This document shows positions 11,903 to 25,275 of a DNA stretch of 64,000 nt, piece by piece. Each line of letters opens with the position of its first letter. Within the stretch, counting starts at the first letter, position 1. The notes below the pieces were generated by a model that was given only the letters and a program-made list of their open reading frames with translations, ran no database searches and was not told the DNA's origin. Source of the DNA: Pontederia crassipes (Eukaryota; Streptophyta; Magnoliopsida; Commelinales; Pontederiaceae); contig CM060197.1 of assembly GCA_030549335.1 (NCBI GenBank), positions 47,147,654-47,211,653 on the forward strand, given 5' to 3'. Position numbers and translations under genes: made by a program.

Positions 11903-12975
11903 GTATCATTGTCGGTGTCTGTGTTGGCTTCGGTACACTACTTCTAGCTATAACATCAGTTTTTGCAACTAGAAAATGGAAGAAAATAAGTGAAAAGAGA
12001 ATTAGAAAAAGACACTTTCACCGTAACCATGGCTTATTGCTTCAACAACTTATTGCCTCCGATGAAGATAATGCTGAAAAAATAAAAATACTTTCCTTAG
12101 AAGAACTAGAAAAGGCCACGAACAATTTTGATACTTCAAGAATTCTTGGTGAAGGCGGACATGGAATCGTCTACAAAGGAATCTTATCAGACCAACGCAT
12201 TGTTGCAATCAAGCGTTCAAAAGTTTCTATGAAGAGGGAGATAGATGAATTTATAAATGAAGTTATTGTTTTGTCTAAGATCAATCACAGAAATGTCGTT
12301 AAACTTTTTGGATGTTGTCTAGAGACTGAGGTCCCTTTGTTGGCATACGAGTTCATCCCAAATGGAACTCTTTTTTATCACCTTCATAGTCCAGATCGTA
12401 AGTCAACGTTATCATGGGGTGATCGTCTAAGAATTGCTTTGGAAGCAGCAAGAGCACTTGCGTACTTGCACTCTTCGGCTTCCATATCTATTTTCCATAG
12501 GGACATGAAATCCTCAAACATACTCTTGGATGAATATTACACAGGCAAGGTGTCAGACTTTGGAGCTTCAAGATTTCTTCGACTTGATCTAACACATAAA
12601 TTCACAGCTATACAAGGTACATTTGGCTACTTAGATCCTGAATATTACCAAGCAAGGAAACTAACAGAGAAAAGTGATGTATATAATTTTGGAGTCATTA
12701 TATTAGAGCTTTTAATAGGGGAAAAGCCAGTCACTTCAGCGCAAGTTGATGAAGAAGGAAATTTGGTAACACGATTTCTTAGAGCATTAAGAGAGAACCA
12801 ACAATTTGAATTGATGGAACCTCGAATAGTGGAGGAAGGAACAAGAGATGAGCTCGTCGAAGTTGCAAAACTTGCAGAGATGTGCCTAAAGTTAAAAGGA
12901 AGTGAAAGACCTACTATGAGAGAAGTAGAGGTCCAACTACTGTTCTTGAGAAGAGCAAAAGAGATTCAAGAATGA
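11903..12975 (+). CDS. Last exon of WAK copy A: transmembrane segment and Ser/Thr kinase domain
   Basis: The exon starts after the acceptor ATATGATGCAG. With the one base carried over from the previous exon it encodes 357 residues. It opens with a hydrophobic helix (GIIVGVCVGFGTLLLAITSVFA) and basic stop-transfer residues (RKWKK). The kinase follows: glycine loop GEGGHGIVYKG, ATP-binding lysine in VAIKRSK, catalytic loop HRDMKSSN (an RD kinase), DFG in VSDFGASR, and an activation-segment GTFGYLDPEYY. It ends just after the kinase and lacks the roughly 50-residue tail seen in copy B. All key kinase residues are present, so this exon is intact although its gene is split upstream. An automated annotation might show it as a short stand-alone kinase gene. 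Confidence 0.9.
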
Positions 12976-13240
12976 GGCATAACATGTGTCTCAAGTTTCC
13001 ATAGAGGAAATCTCAAGAAATAGTTGGTCCTTGGCTATATATTTCTTCTTAGATGTTGACATGGATTTGTACGTATATGTACATATATCTGTGTCTGAAA
13101 CTATTTTGAACCTTATTTTATCATCTCTTTTAAGCTAAACTCACACTTTTGCATGTACTTTATAAATCCTTTTATGGCAACTTTTAGTCTCTAAGCTCGT
13201 TAATTATTATGCTTTTAAGAATCAAATAATATTTCTTTGA
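12976..13240 (+). other. 3' flank of WAK copy A
   Basis: AT-rich sequence following the kinase stop codon, presumably the 3' UTR and terminator of the old gene. I see no clear polyadenylation signal or other gene. Confidence 0.35.
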
Positions 13241-14560
13241 TTGTACTTTCTTATAAGACACTCATGGATAGAAGAAGAACTTGAATCCTACAAGTTTACA
13301 ACCATGCGACAAGTCGATCTCAACTCTACACGAGCTTGCACTAAAAAAAGATAAAAAAAACTTCTAAAAACTAATGTAGTACATTAGCCAACCTAGCATT
13401 TGGAGACCATCTCATCAAGAATAGAAGCTTCCTTCTGAAGAGAAGCTGACACATGTAGGCTGATAAAAGAAGGATATAAAAAGACGAGATTGAACTCGAT
13501 AAAAAGGAGAACCAACCAATAAGAAGGTGTCAACCTTGGGAGGTAGAAAAGAGAATTGGAACATTCTCAAGCATTGTTCTAATATTCTAAAGTTTTCACA
13601 TTTGGTTCACCTGGGATGGAATTGAATTCAACTCAGACTTATTCCATGGCTCTAGTGAAATAAGTTCCCTATAGATTTGGAGCTACTTTAACTCATCTTA
13701 TGTGTGTTGATTAGAACATTTTGAATCTTTAATCTTTTATGTTTAGCATTCCATCAATTTTTCTAATAATTGACTCTTTAATTTTGATGCAATGTTCTGA
13801 GTGTGTTTTAATTGTTAATTGATTTGAGAGATTGAGAAATTCTCTTTTCATATATTTAATACATGTTACCCATAGATTGATACCTTGAGAAAAGGTTAAT
13901 CAACTAGGAGTTGGATAAAATGTCATCTTCTTTGTGATTGAGTTTTCTTGAAATTTCATTTCATGTTTATCAACTTGAGATGTGTTGATGAATTTTATTT
14001 AATAATTGTGCTTATTGATAGAGTGTTGTGAGGGCAATACAAGAATAATTATCATCTTTTCTGACAAATATTATCGCAAGTTAGGAGAGTAGTTGAGATA
14101 ATATCTTCTACAATATCATTCATAGTGAGAGCTGAAATGGTTGAATTGAGAATGTTGCACTATTAATTTCTTTTAGTCTTGCGCATATGAAGTAGTGAAA
14201 CTAGCTCTAAAGCTACTCTTTTATTGATTCTCAATCAACATTTTTATTTACTCTTTCAATTAGACTTTATCATTTCAAAATTACCAAATACTTTCTTTTA
14301 GTCCTACATTTTATTCTATAACCAAAATTTATAATTTTTATTTCTCACTAATTGTTTGGTCATGCATGACTTCTAATATTTAATTCTTGTTTAGTCCTAA
14401 CATTTTACTCCCTATGAAAATGATACCCTAATTATTGATATACCATGCACTTGCCACTAATTACATTGGTTTAGAAATTTTTAAAATTCTAAATTGTATT
14501 ACTTTGGTCATTAGTGACTCTAGATTTCATGCATCTCCATAACTTCACTCACAAGCCTTC
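13240..14560 (+). repeat. Decayed LTR-like segment, plus orientation (Athila/Tat-like style)
   Basis: Contains a TATA-like GGATATAAAAAG (about 13473) and, about 1 kb later, CCCTATGAAAATGATACC followed by ATGCACTTGCC. That resembles the CTCGTGGGAATGATAACTC and AGTGCACTTGCTAGC end region at 19330-19400. This is an old LTR-like remnant without clear ends or a target duplication. Confidence 0.4.
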
Positions 14561-16535
14561 ACATAGATTAGCACAATCCCGGGTAATGTATGAATGCATA
14601 AGTTGAATTTATTGTTCATGTTCATCTGATTACTTTCTTTCTAGCATTATTATCATTATTATTTCACAAAAAAGATTGAATCATGTTTTTATCATCATTG
14701 GTGAGGAGGTAATAGGCACTAGTAGAGTAATGCTAAATACTAGTTAGCTTAATTATATTACTATTAATTTAAAGCCATTTTATTTTAATCTTGATTTATA
14801 TTTATTATATATATATATATATTGTTCTACTGATTTCTCATCCTATTATATGTCAAGGACCTATTCCATTGTTGAAGATTCTGATAGGTCCTTGGCATAA
14901 ATGGCCCGTGATGTCAACAAAATTTCAAAGTAACCCTCCAATTGATATTGTACCTGCAACCACTCATAGGGATGATAAGTATAACATAAAAAAAACTAAA
15001 GGAAAAAGATAAAACATCCTAAGAAGAAAAGGGAAAAAAATCTAGGCAGATTATGAAAAGAAAAGAAAAGGGTAACAAACTAAACTAAACTAAGAGTTAA
15101 GGTTAAACTAAGAGTTAAGAGTTGAAGAAGAGTAGTTCTAAGTTAAATTCATTAGCTTGACTTTGATTTGCATGTGAGACTAATATAAGATGATCAGTTA
15201 GGATGATATAAGTAAATGTACTATTAAGGAACAATCTCATCAGAGTTATTGGATGTGAGCGTGAATGCCTAAGTGGTGATGCCCAACAAATGCAGTGGTG
15301 GATGGCGCCCAACATCTCCACCTTTGTGCCATTGATCAGAGGTGGAGGTTCGTCATGTACAACAACATTCTTAGATAAAAGTTGTGAGTTGTGTTGTTGA
15401 TTGTCATGAATAGATAACTGATTATTGGGTTGCCACTTGATTGATGTGGTTGGTGTTTTTGGCATCGATAATGTGCTTCTTTGTTTACCCTTGATTTGTC
15501 ACTATTGTGGATTAGTCAAAGAGGTCTCTATTGATGTCAGTGATGTTCTTTTTCCCCTTGGTGATTTCTGAATTTGTAAAGCTGTAGCTGCCGATGTTGA
15601 TGGTAATGAAGTCGGTGCAGGAGACAAAGTTTGGATAGTGGGGACCTCCGAAGCGAGCTCCTCCTTTGAACTTGTCCCTCTCCTATGACATATGTACTTG
15701 TCTTCTTTATACGCCATTGTGTAGTTGTTGTCCTCACTAAAGACTTTATTCTTGGGTGTCCTCTTCTTTGATAGTGGCGTGACCATATGATGGTAGTCGG
15801 GCTCTTGTCGAGTTTCTTTATAGATTCAGCACTTAGAGAAGTCAATTACACAACTTGATTCTCTAATGTTTGCATTTTTATTTCCGTTGCTTCAAACTTG
15901 AGCTCGTTGTCGAAAATTCGAATTGTATCCACCACTTTAATTTACTTCTAATTTGAGTTAATTGAGCTGTCAAGTTTTGAATATGTTGATCTTACACTTC
16001 TAGCTTTCTATTAATTGTTGTAATAAGTTGACCCATCATCGTTTCAAGGTCAACTTTTGGCTCAACAAAAGATTTCGATTTGAAAAGAGTGGTAACATGC
16101 TCCTGCGTCTCCTCACTTCGATGCCACAACTTTGAAAGTTGTCTCTTCATATTGTCGATTTGATAGTTTTGTATGGAGAGTTGCTTCAGTTAAAAACTCA
16201 ATTTGCTTGTGATAATGCTTTTCGGGTCCATGAAGAAGTCTTCATATGGAGATTGTTGAGGTATCTTTGTATTGTTGTTACTTGATGAAGCTTCGGTGTG
16301 AACTTTATCATGTTGGACAACAATTTGGTTTTTCTCAATGTGCTAATTGATTTCTTCTTTGCCATCGATAATGTGATGATATGCGTGTGATAATCAACTT
16401 GTGCACAAGAGATGTAACCTAAAAACTTTACACAATTAAAAGAACAAGTGAAAGAAATAGAAAAATAGAGTCTCAAACTAGCATAAAATATGAGTAGTAA
16501 GTAAAGATTATTTTTTTGGCAATGACATCAAAATC
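14560..16535 (-). repeat. Unassigned, probably decayed interior of a retroelement
   Basis: Two kilobases without a recognisable protein domain. Only short minus-strand open stretches occur. Its right edge lies next to an LTR-like end, with a weak match to an aspartate-tRNA-type primer region (about 16505-16535, minus strand). That suggests an old retroelement interior, but I could not identify any gag or pol motif. Confidence 0.3.
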
Positions 16536-19420
16536 TTGATGCGAAAATTGATAACAATATATGCTAGTAAGTGCACTAGTCGCTCAAGTAATAAAGTGTA
16601 ATGAGTAAGTGTCGAATCCGTGATGAATTAATTTACTTAACTAAACTAATTTCAGAGACTAATAAGAGACGACACAAAGCTTGGGTAAAAGTGTACAAAA
16701 TATAAAATAACAAAAAATAAAGACTAAGACTAAGGTAAACTACTGAAGTCTAGGGTCTTAGGATGGAATAAATGATTAAGAACAAACTTATTTCACTTCT
16801 GTAGCAATTGATTTAATCGAAAGAAAATTAGGTTCAACTTTTAGATGGATTAGGAACATCTAAAGTATGATATCTCTAACCGGGTAAACAATTATTATTA
16901 ATCCTAATAAGATGGGAATAATCCACCCGAATCTACTCTCAATCCTAATCAAATTAAAATGCTATGAGTTGTGATTCCTACGCTACCAAATTGCTCGAGT
17001 GAACTTGACAGACCACGCAATCTAATGCTCCACCTAACTTTATTAGATTACGACATGAACTACATACCATAAATTATGAATTAGAGATTGATCACACTGC
17101 CCAATTAATAATTAACTAATAATTTAATTAAAAATAATGATTAAACAAAGCAATCATGTTCTTAAAAGCAAAACAAATTATAATCAATACTAAAAAAACT
17201 TCACAAGTTTTCCTTAACAGATTATCCAGATTACAAAGATTAAAAAGATTGAACTTTTAAAGCATAATGATGCATCCCAACATAAAATAAAATTGGAAGT
17301 GCTATCTGGAATGAAGGATCAATCGCTACGCGATTCTCGCTCGAGATCACCGCATAAAAATCTTCTTTGTTGTTCTTCAAGATGCTCTCACATTTTTATC
17401 TTCAAAGCACAGGTTGCAGGACCTAGCATAATCTCTTTTGGCTGTAAAATGCCATTATTTATAGGGGTTCAATTTTTCATATGATTTGAGAAGAAATGAA
17501 AATCTTTTTCTATTCAAAACAAGGAAAATTTGAAATATAATTGATTCTAAAATTTTGGCCTTTATATGTTTTCAAATCATTTTGGGGTCATATAGTATGG
17601 GTAGGAGTCCTTGTGAAATTGAAATTCTTCCAAAAATTTGTCCAAATCTCAAATTTACAGTCTGTCATGGCCTATAATATGGTTTTCATGGCTTAAACAA
17701 TGTTCGAATCGAACTAGAAGGGATTTTCATGGCACGTGAAAGTATTTTCATGACCCTTACAATGTCCAATTCGCATAAAAAAGTGTAGATTTCACGCCCT
17801 GTGATGGGTTGGTCACGGACGTGCTTCGAGCAAGTTTTTGGCATGGAAAAATATATTTTAACGGCCTATTCAATGATTAACGATCCTATTTCATGGCACG
17901 TGAAGAGTCTTCATGGCCCGTGAGAGCCAATTTCTAGCCTTCCGTAGATTCATTATTTTTTACTTTTTGGCTATGTTTTCACTCTGATTTAAGCTTGATT
18001 TTCTCCGTTGTTTTTGTAATTCGGTTTTCTTGCTTTCTAGACAATAAATACAATATTTGGGTAGATTTTTTTATGCATGGAAAATCATGCATTAGTTTAG
18101 GTCATTTGGTTAACATTTTAGAATGTTTTTATGTTTAGAAAAGAAGAGTTTTGATTTATTGTCATATAATTTCATTTAGATTTGATTTCTACCTAAATCT
18201 GAAAATTATTCATGGCAGGATATGAGAAAACGTCGAAGAAAAGACTTAAAACAGTTCAGAAAACTGTCATGGCCATGACAGTTCTTGTCATGGCCGTGAC
18301 AGGAAGAGATTTCAAGCAAAAATCAGGCCAAGTTACTATCACGGTCATGACAGCTTCTGTCATGGCCGTGACAGACAATTTCCAGCAGAAATTTGGTCAA
18401 GTATTTTTTCAGCCTTGATAGCCTTCTGTCACGACCGTACGGCGGTCTGTTAGGCCTTTTTAAAGTCATTTTTATTCACTTTTTGGATATATTTTCGATT
18501 TCTTTCCTTGGGAGACGAGAAAACCTATAAAAGGAGGCAGAAGAGGACTTGGAAAAGCATCCTTGGAGCATAAATTTGAAGCCTACAAAGAGGAGAAGAT
18601 CGAGAACAATAGCGAAGCTCTGCCGGAAACTCGCGAGAGCACGTGCAAAGTGGCTGCTATAGTTTTTGTTTTCTTTTCCCAATCTTTTACATTAGATTTG
18701 ATGTTGTTATTCTCAAATTTATTTTTTCATTAGGGCCGTCCTAGTTGAACCCTATTTATGTATTGGATTCTTCTTGATATTAATTTAGTTTGAATCTTTA
18801 ATAGCATTGCAATTTCATGTTTAATGCTTTCCTTTGATTCCATAATTTATGATTTGATTGCTATATGAGAAGAAGTGATTATTTTCATAATAGTTTCTAG
18901 GATTGATCTTATTTATTGCATGCCACAATTAGAAAAATTGAAAGAGACCTAATTTGTGTAGTTATTAAGGTGACATGAGAAACCCTTAATATTAATTTCA
19001 GTTGAATGCATCTTTTGATTAATTAGATAAGTTAAAAATCCAAAGGATTGATTTATTCTAATTATTTCTTAAGATAGTAGTTAAAGTCTGAAATATTGGT
19101 TAACTAATTTTGGGAATTTACTTTGTTATTGATTCAACTAATTCTAAGTTAAGAAAATTCATTATATTCTAGTGGGGATAATTAGGTGCTCTAATCATCA
19201 AATCATTATTTCTCCAGGTAATCATTTCTTTTATTTTTATTATTTTCTTTTTATTCACCTTTGAAAATCATATATTTTCTTAAATTTTCAATTAACAAGG
19301 TTAAAATAGAATCTAAGTTATTAATCGTCCTCGTGGGAATGATAACTCTATTCATTCACTTTATTACTTAAGCGACTAGTGCACTTGCTAGCGTTTGTTA
19401 TCAATTCTACATGCATCAAG
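16536..19420. repeat. Two LTR-like arms in inverted orientation (2.9-kb inverted repeat)
   Basis: The outer about 60 bp of each side are inverted copies. The left (16536-16597) contains CTTGATGCG...GATAACAA and AAGTGCACTAGTCGCTCAAG. The right (19357-19420) is its complement with few differences. Each arm also carries a promoter-like TATA box pointing outward: minus strand CCTATAAATAATGG near 17457-17470, plus strand CCTATAAAAGGAGG near 18521. Words such as TCATGGCCGTGACA recur between them (17660-18440). Best read as two old LTRs of one family lying head to head. A long-TIR DNA element is the alternative. Confidence 0.5.
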
Positions 19421-20349
19421 TTTTAGTTTTGTAAAATTAATGTAAATAAACTCATAAAATGATACATACTATTAGAAAATGATTGGAAATAAGATTAAAT
19501 AGAATACTAAATATATATTGTACATTTCATGCATCATCGTGCTAGCATTACATGGTGGTGTGCAGAAATTAAAAAAAAGACGTGTCACATGGTGTCGGAC
19601 TGGACCAAGTTTGTGTCCCATGTGTCATGCCCCTTTTGTGCAGGATGTCCCAGGACATGGCAGGGACATGGCGGGCACCAGGTTGGGCGGCCATGTCCAT
19701 CCCAGGACATGTTTGGATCATCCCAGGAGCAAGCAGGCACATGGGAAAGCATGCTGGCGTGCAGGTCAGATGCATAGGACCATCCCCAAGAGTTTGGGAC
19801 GAGAGGATTTTCTCTGGGACGTATGGCGTGCAGGTGGCACGAACGACTGCCCGGTTTGGCAGGATGTGTCCATACCATCCTAGGATGAATCGTACTGTCC
19901 CAAACGAGTGGTTGGGATGGGGGATAGCGAGCAGGCTATCCGGCCAAAGGATTCTCTACATTCTGGGATGAGCGGTTTGTCGCTGGGTCGTATGGCGCGC
20001 AGGTGGCGCGAACGACTGCCCGATTTGGCAGGAAGAGTCCATACTGTCCCAGGACAAATCCAGTCATCCCAAAAGTTTCCTCTGGACATCATATGGTGAG
20101 CAGGTCATATGGCCAAAGTATTCTTCAGGAGAAGAAGACTTTGGGACGTGAAGACTTGGCAAGCAGGACGCCCGGTATGGCGGGTGCAACGCACGGCGGA
20201 CATGTTCGTCCCAAGACATGTGCAGAACATCCAAGGGACACAAGAGGAGCATTCTGAGGTTCAGGTTTCGTGCAGGAGGCTTGGCGTCATCGTCCAGGCG
20301 AGATGGGACAGGCAGAATCACCGTGGGACAGTGAGGCCTGCCCGGCGCG

Positions 20350-20891
20350 TGTCACGGGGTCATTTTTCGCTCGACCGACCCGTGCGACGCCTAGACGCGC
20401 CCAACGTCTAGGCAAGCTCTTTTGAGCGCTTTGCGGAAGCTTGCTTATGCCACTTTTTCTATGCCACAACTTTTGGGACATACGGTCCCGAGCGGACGCT
20501 TCTTCAGTGGAGGCATTTGTGAGCAAACGGGCACCTCGGCGTAATGCTCGATCTCTTTGGATGCTTTGGGACACTCTTTTGTGGGTTGCCACTCCACACT
20601 TGAGGCACAATGCTAGGTTTAGGGAAGCTTGAAGTCTTTGTTGAGTAAATAGGAATGATTACAACGCTTCGGGGGAGCACTAGCGGGTCTCCCCTACTAT
20701 ACCATCATTTCGGGTGGTAGGTTTGCGACGTGTGGTGTGGAGGACCATCACCGGGGGTGCACTTTTCTGGAGTGCAAATTACAAGACTGCCACCACCACA
20801 CTTGAAAAAGAAACTAAGTACAAAAGTGGGTTGAAAAGGAAAATACATGGTAAGATAACTCGACGTGCCCCAGGGAGAATGTCCCGAGACA
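20350..20891 (-). repeat. Left LTR of nested chromovirus
   Basis: Begins TGTCACGGGGTC and ends CCCGAGACA on the plus strand. Matches 25276-25816 along its whole length, including the GACGCGCCCAACGTCTAGGC and GCACTTTTCTGGAGTGCAAA stretches. Confidence 0.88.
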
Positions 20892-23800
20892 TTCTTCCCC
20901 ACTCAAGTCAGCGACGTCCCTGGAGCTGCAGCTTAGAATTCTTCAATCTCCTACTTGAACTACCACAGGTCTTCGGCTGTCTCAACTTGTGTTGGTGTCC
21001 GGTCTTCCACTCCATCAAACAAGATACTCCTTCTTCTGATTCTTCGTGCGGAGGCGAGTACTTCTTCAACTTGATCAGTAAACTGCTGACGGATGGTCGG
21101 CGGGGTCCGGTCTGAAACCCCACGCCCAGGATCTTCAATGTCTTCAACGAAAGGCTTGAGCAGGCTGACATGGAAGACGGGGTGTTGCTGTATCTGAGGC
21201 GGGAGCTCCACCTTATTGGCCACCTTGCCTATCTTCTTCAGGATCTTGAAGGGGCCCTCGTAACGCCTAACGAGGCCCTTGTGCAGATTCACTAGGGGCC
21301 CTCGTAACGCCTAACGAGGCCACTTAGCCGAAGATGTTGGACAAGGTTCACTAGGACCAAGTCTCCGACTTCAAAATTGACGTCACGTCGGGCGGTGTCC
21401 GCCCACTTCTTCATGCGCTTCGATGCCTTGTGCAAACATGCTCTCGCCATGTCGTTCTGCTCATTCCATTCCCTCGCCATGCGGTGAGCGGCGGGGACTT
21501 TGCCACCATAAGAAGTGGCGACGGCCTAAGGCGTCAGAGGTTGCTGCCCCATCACTATCTCGAAGGGACTCCGATTGGTCGACTCGCTTCGTTGTAGGTT
21601 GTAGGAGAATTGCGTGATGTCGAGTAGCTTTGCCCAGTCCTTCTGATTGGCACTCACATAGTGCCGCAAGTAGATCTCCAGGATACAATTTGCCCTCTCA
21701 GTTTGGCCGTCGGTTTGAGGATGAAGTGATGTCGAGAAATGAAGTTGGAGTCCATCATCTTGAACAATTCCTTCCAGAAGTTGCCAACGAATTGCCCATC
21801 CCGATCGCTGACGATGCTTTGCGGTAGGCCTCAATACTTCACTGCATGCTTCATGAATAACTTCGTAGCTTCAGTGGTAGGACAACTTGCGGAGCCGGCG
21901 ACGAAGATGGCATACTTAGAGAACCGATCGACGACCACCATGATGGTACCTGCCCCTTCAGACTTAGGCAAACCTGTGATGAAGTCCATGGAGACATCTT
22001 TTCATGGACGCTCTGGGATGGGTAGAGGTTCCAGAAGTCCGTCGGGCGCTTGATTGAGGTTCTTGTCTTGCTGGCAAACAAGGCATGTCTTCACGAAAGC
22101 TTCAATGTCGTCCTCCATCCTTGGCCAGAAGTAGTTGTCTTCGATGAGTGCCAAAGTGCGGCGGATACCCGGATGTCCCACCCACTTGGAGTCATGGCAC
22201 CCTTGCATGATAGTGCGCTACAAATTGTCAAAGAGATGAACGTAGATGCGATGTTCCTTGGTGAAGATCAGCCCATCTTCCACCCAAAAGTGACGTGTCT
22301 TACCCTCCTTCGCTTGTTCGAACAAGTTCTTCGCCGTGGGATCTGACTCCAATCCCTTCTTGATCCTCTCGATGAGGAGCTCATGGCCGCTAATTCCACG
22401 CGTCGGCTGAGGGCGTTGGCAACGATATTCATCTTGCCAGACTTGTACTCCAAGACATAGTTGAATTCCGCCATGAAATCCTGCCATCTTGCTTGCTTCG
22501 GCGAGAGCTTCTTTTGTGTCTCAAAGTAACTTGTCGCGACATTGTCCGTCTTGATATGAAATCACGACCCGAGAATGTAGTGCCGCCATGTTCTAAGGCA
22601 GTGAATCACCGCAATCATCTCCTTCTCCTGAACGGCGTAGAGCCATTCCATGTCGCTGAGTTTGCGACTCTCGAACGCCACGGGATGCCCCTCCTGCATA
22701 AGAACTCCTCTAATGGCATAGTCAGAAGCATCTATCTGTACCTCGTAGGGCATGGTGTGGTCTGGCAGGACGAGCACCGGTTCCTCCGTCATGGCCTTCT
22801 TGAGGGTGTCGAATGCTTCCTAGAATGTCGGCGTCCACTCCCACTTCACATTCTTCTAGAGGAGATTCGTCAAAGGGGTCATCACATGTGAATACCCCTT
22901 GATGAACCGCCTATAGTAGTTCGTCAGGCCAAGGAACGAACGCATGTCGGAAACCCGCTTGGGTGGCTCTCACTCCACGATGGCCTGAATCTCCGCGCCA
23001 TCCATCTTCAGCTTTCCACTTCCGACGACATGTCCCAAGAAGTGCACTTCCGGTTGAGCGAAGGCACACTTCTCCCGCTTGATGTAGAGCTCGTTCTGCC
23101 GCAACACCTCGAACACCTGCTGAATGTGCTCGATATGTTCCTCCAAGGAGCGGCTGTATATCATGATGTCGTCGAGGTAGACAACCACGAACCTGTCAAG
23201 GAATGGTTGCAATACCTTGTTCATGAGAGTGCAAAAGGTCGCCGGGACATTGGTGAGGCCAAAAGGCATCACGAGGAACTCGTAGGAGCCGTATTGTGAC
23301 GCACGCCGTCTTCTGCACATCCTCCTCCGCGATCCGGACTTGTCAATAGTCCGAACGAAGATCCAACTTGGTAAATCATCTTGAGCCACCAAGTTGGTCG
23401 AACAAGTTCGCCACCAGGGGGATGGGGTACTTGTTCTTCACAGTAAGCTTGTTGAGCGCCTGGTAGTCGATGCACATCCGGAGGGAACCGTCATGCTTCT
23501 TCTGGAAGAGAACCGGGGCGCCATATGGGGACTTTGAGGGCCGAACATATCCTGCATCCAATAGTTCGGTAAGTTTCTTACGGAGTTTTGCGAGTTTCGG
23601 AGGGGCGAGCCGATAGGGGACTCCATGTGGGGCTTTTGTTCCTGAGACCAAGTCGATGACATGGTCCACTCCACGCTTCGGCGGCAGCCATTTTGGGAGT
23701 TCCGGGGGCATAACGTCCGCAAAGTCCTCAAGGGTTTCAAGGACTTTGGGAGGTGTTGGAGTGGAGAGCCCCAAATCTTTCAAGATGGCGGTTGCCAAGA

Positions 23801-25275
23801 AGGTGTGCTCCTATTTTCGCAACCCCTTCGCCACTTGCATAGCGAAGAGGGTCTTCTGCTTAAGATCTCCGCCTGACCTCACAGGGACATTGTAAGGTCC
23901 CTTGGGGTTAAAGATGACCATCGAGTTGGTGAGCGGGATGACACATGCAGCGATGTGTCACAGGAAAGAGATGCCCGCCACCACTTCGTAGTCATCCACT
24001 GGTGCCACCGTCACGTCGAAGCTTCCTGACCACTTGCCGATGCAAACATTCACTCCAGGAGAAATTCTCATGGTCGAGATAGACTTCGCGTTCACCATCT
24101 TGAACGTGACATTAGTCTTCTGTAGTGGCAGCTTTAACTTCTTGGTGGCCACTTCTGACACGAATAACTCCGATGCTCCCATGTAGATGAGGGCGTTAAA
24201 GACTTGCCCGTTCAACTCGATGTTCGCATAAAGTCGAGTAGCCATTGAAGGACCCTTCTAGGCGTCGATGGCACTAAGAACGTGCATCGAACTAAGACAC
24301 GCCTCCTCCTTCTCTTTCTCCTTCTCGTCGGGGCAATACATTACGTTGACTGTCGCCTTCTGCGGACAATTGCTCGTCCAATGTGGACCCTTGCAAACGT
24401 AGCAAGGTTTTGGCGGCTTACCATCCCTCTTGAACCTTCCATTGTTGGGCTTCCCGTCTTGGTGTCCTTTGCCTTTGTCTTAATAGTGCGGCTTGCCTCC
24501 TTGCGACTTGGACTTCTCTCCCCCACCATTGCCCTTGCCCGAGGGCTTTGGTGGAGGAGCGCTCGTTTTGGCATACGCCACGAGCGACTCAGCAGCGGCG
24601 ACTAGCGAGCGGAGGTTGGGGCAGTCTCGTCGCTCCAACTCTATCCTAGCCCATGACTTCAAACCCTTCACGAAGATCGCGAGCAACGTGTCTTCATCCA
24701 CTTGGGAATTCTGTAGGCGGAGCTCGGTGAACTCTTTCACGTACTCCTTCAACGTGTCATTCTGGCAAATGTTGAACAACGCAATTTTGACCTCCAGTCC
24801 CGACTTGGCAGGACAGAAGTACTTGGTAAGCTGCCTCTTGAAGTCGTCCCACTTCTCAATAGGATCAACGATGCCACGCTCCACATCGTTACAATGACAC
24901 CGCCACCACAGACTCGTCGCATCTTGGAAGTAGAAGGATGCAGTCTTCACCATCCTTGCTTCAGACGACATGTCCAAGACCTCCATGTACCTTCGAACGT
25001 TCTATAGGAAATCATTGATCTCCTTTGCCGACCGCTCGCCATTGTAGGGCCGCGGCTTCGGTACCTCAATCCTTGCTTCATGCGGGACGGGCGCCTCGGG
25101 ACGCCGCCCATCTCCATACCGTTGCTTGAGTTCTTCCCGCATGGTCTTGAACTCTTGGTCCATCTCGAACCGCATATTTGAGAGACCATTATCCAAGGTC
25201 TCCCGCATGTCCATGATCGTCGCCTCCATGGATTCTAGCCATGTATACAACGGACAGTGAGGCCTGCACGACGCG

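Larger units (their letters stand above)
8391..12975 (+). pseudogene. WAK-type receptor kinase (copy A), split by a retrotransposon; 3' exons remain
   Basis: This is the remaining part of a wall-associated receptor kinase gene. Visible exons: 8391-8732 (end of a GUB_WAK ectodomain plus an EGF-like module with CKCRDGFQGNPY), 11642-11794 (calcium-binding EGF, DIDEC...CVNSVGNYSCTC) and 11903-12975 (transmembrane helix and kinase). All junctions have GT/AG ends and phase-1 introns. Introns are 2909 bp (8733-11641) and 108 bp (11795-11902). The 5' part, including the signal peptide and the start of the ectodomain, must lie left of the Tekay-type element, outside the window. The surviving exons have no stop or frame break, so the gene was probably working until a recent insertion. 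WAK proteins sit in the plasma membrane, bind pectin outside and signal inside. A transcript starting in the LTR cannot be excluded. Confidence 0.85.

Noticed and set aside
15115-16476. Minus-strand open frames as host genes
   Set aside because: Short, low-complexity and interrupted, with no domain recognised. The context is a decayed retroelement next to an LTR-like end.
19518-20632. Many overlapping open frames on both strands
   Set aside because: They lie in GC-rich LTR sequence of a non-autonomous element. None has a recognisable domain, and strands and frames conflict.
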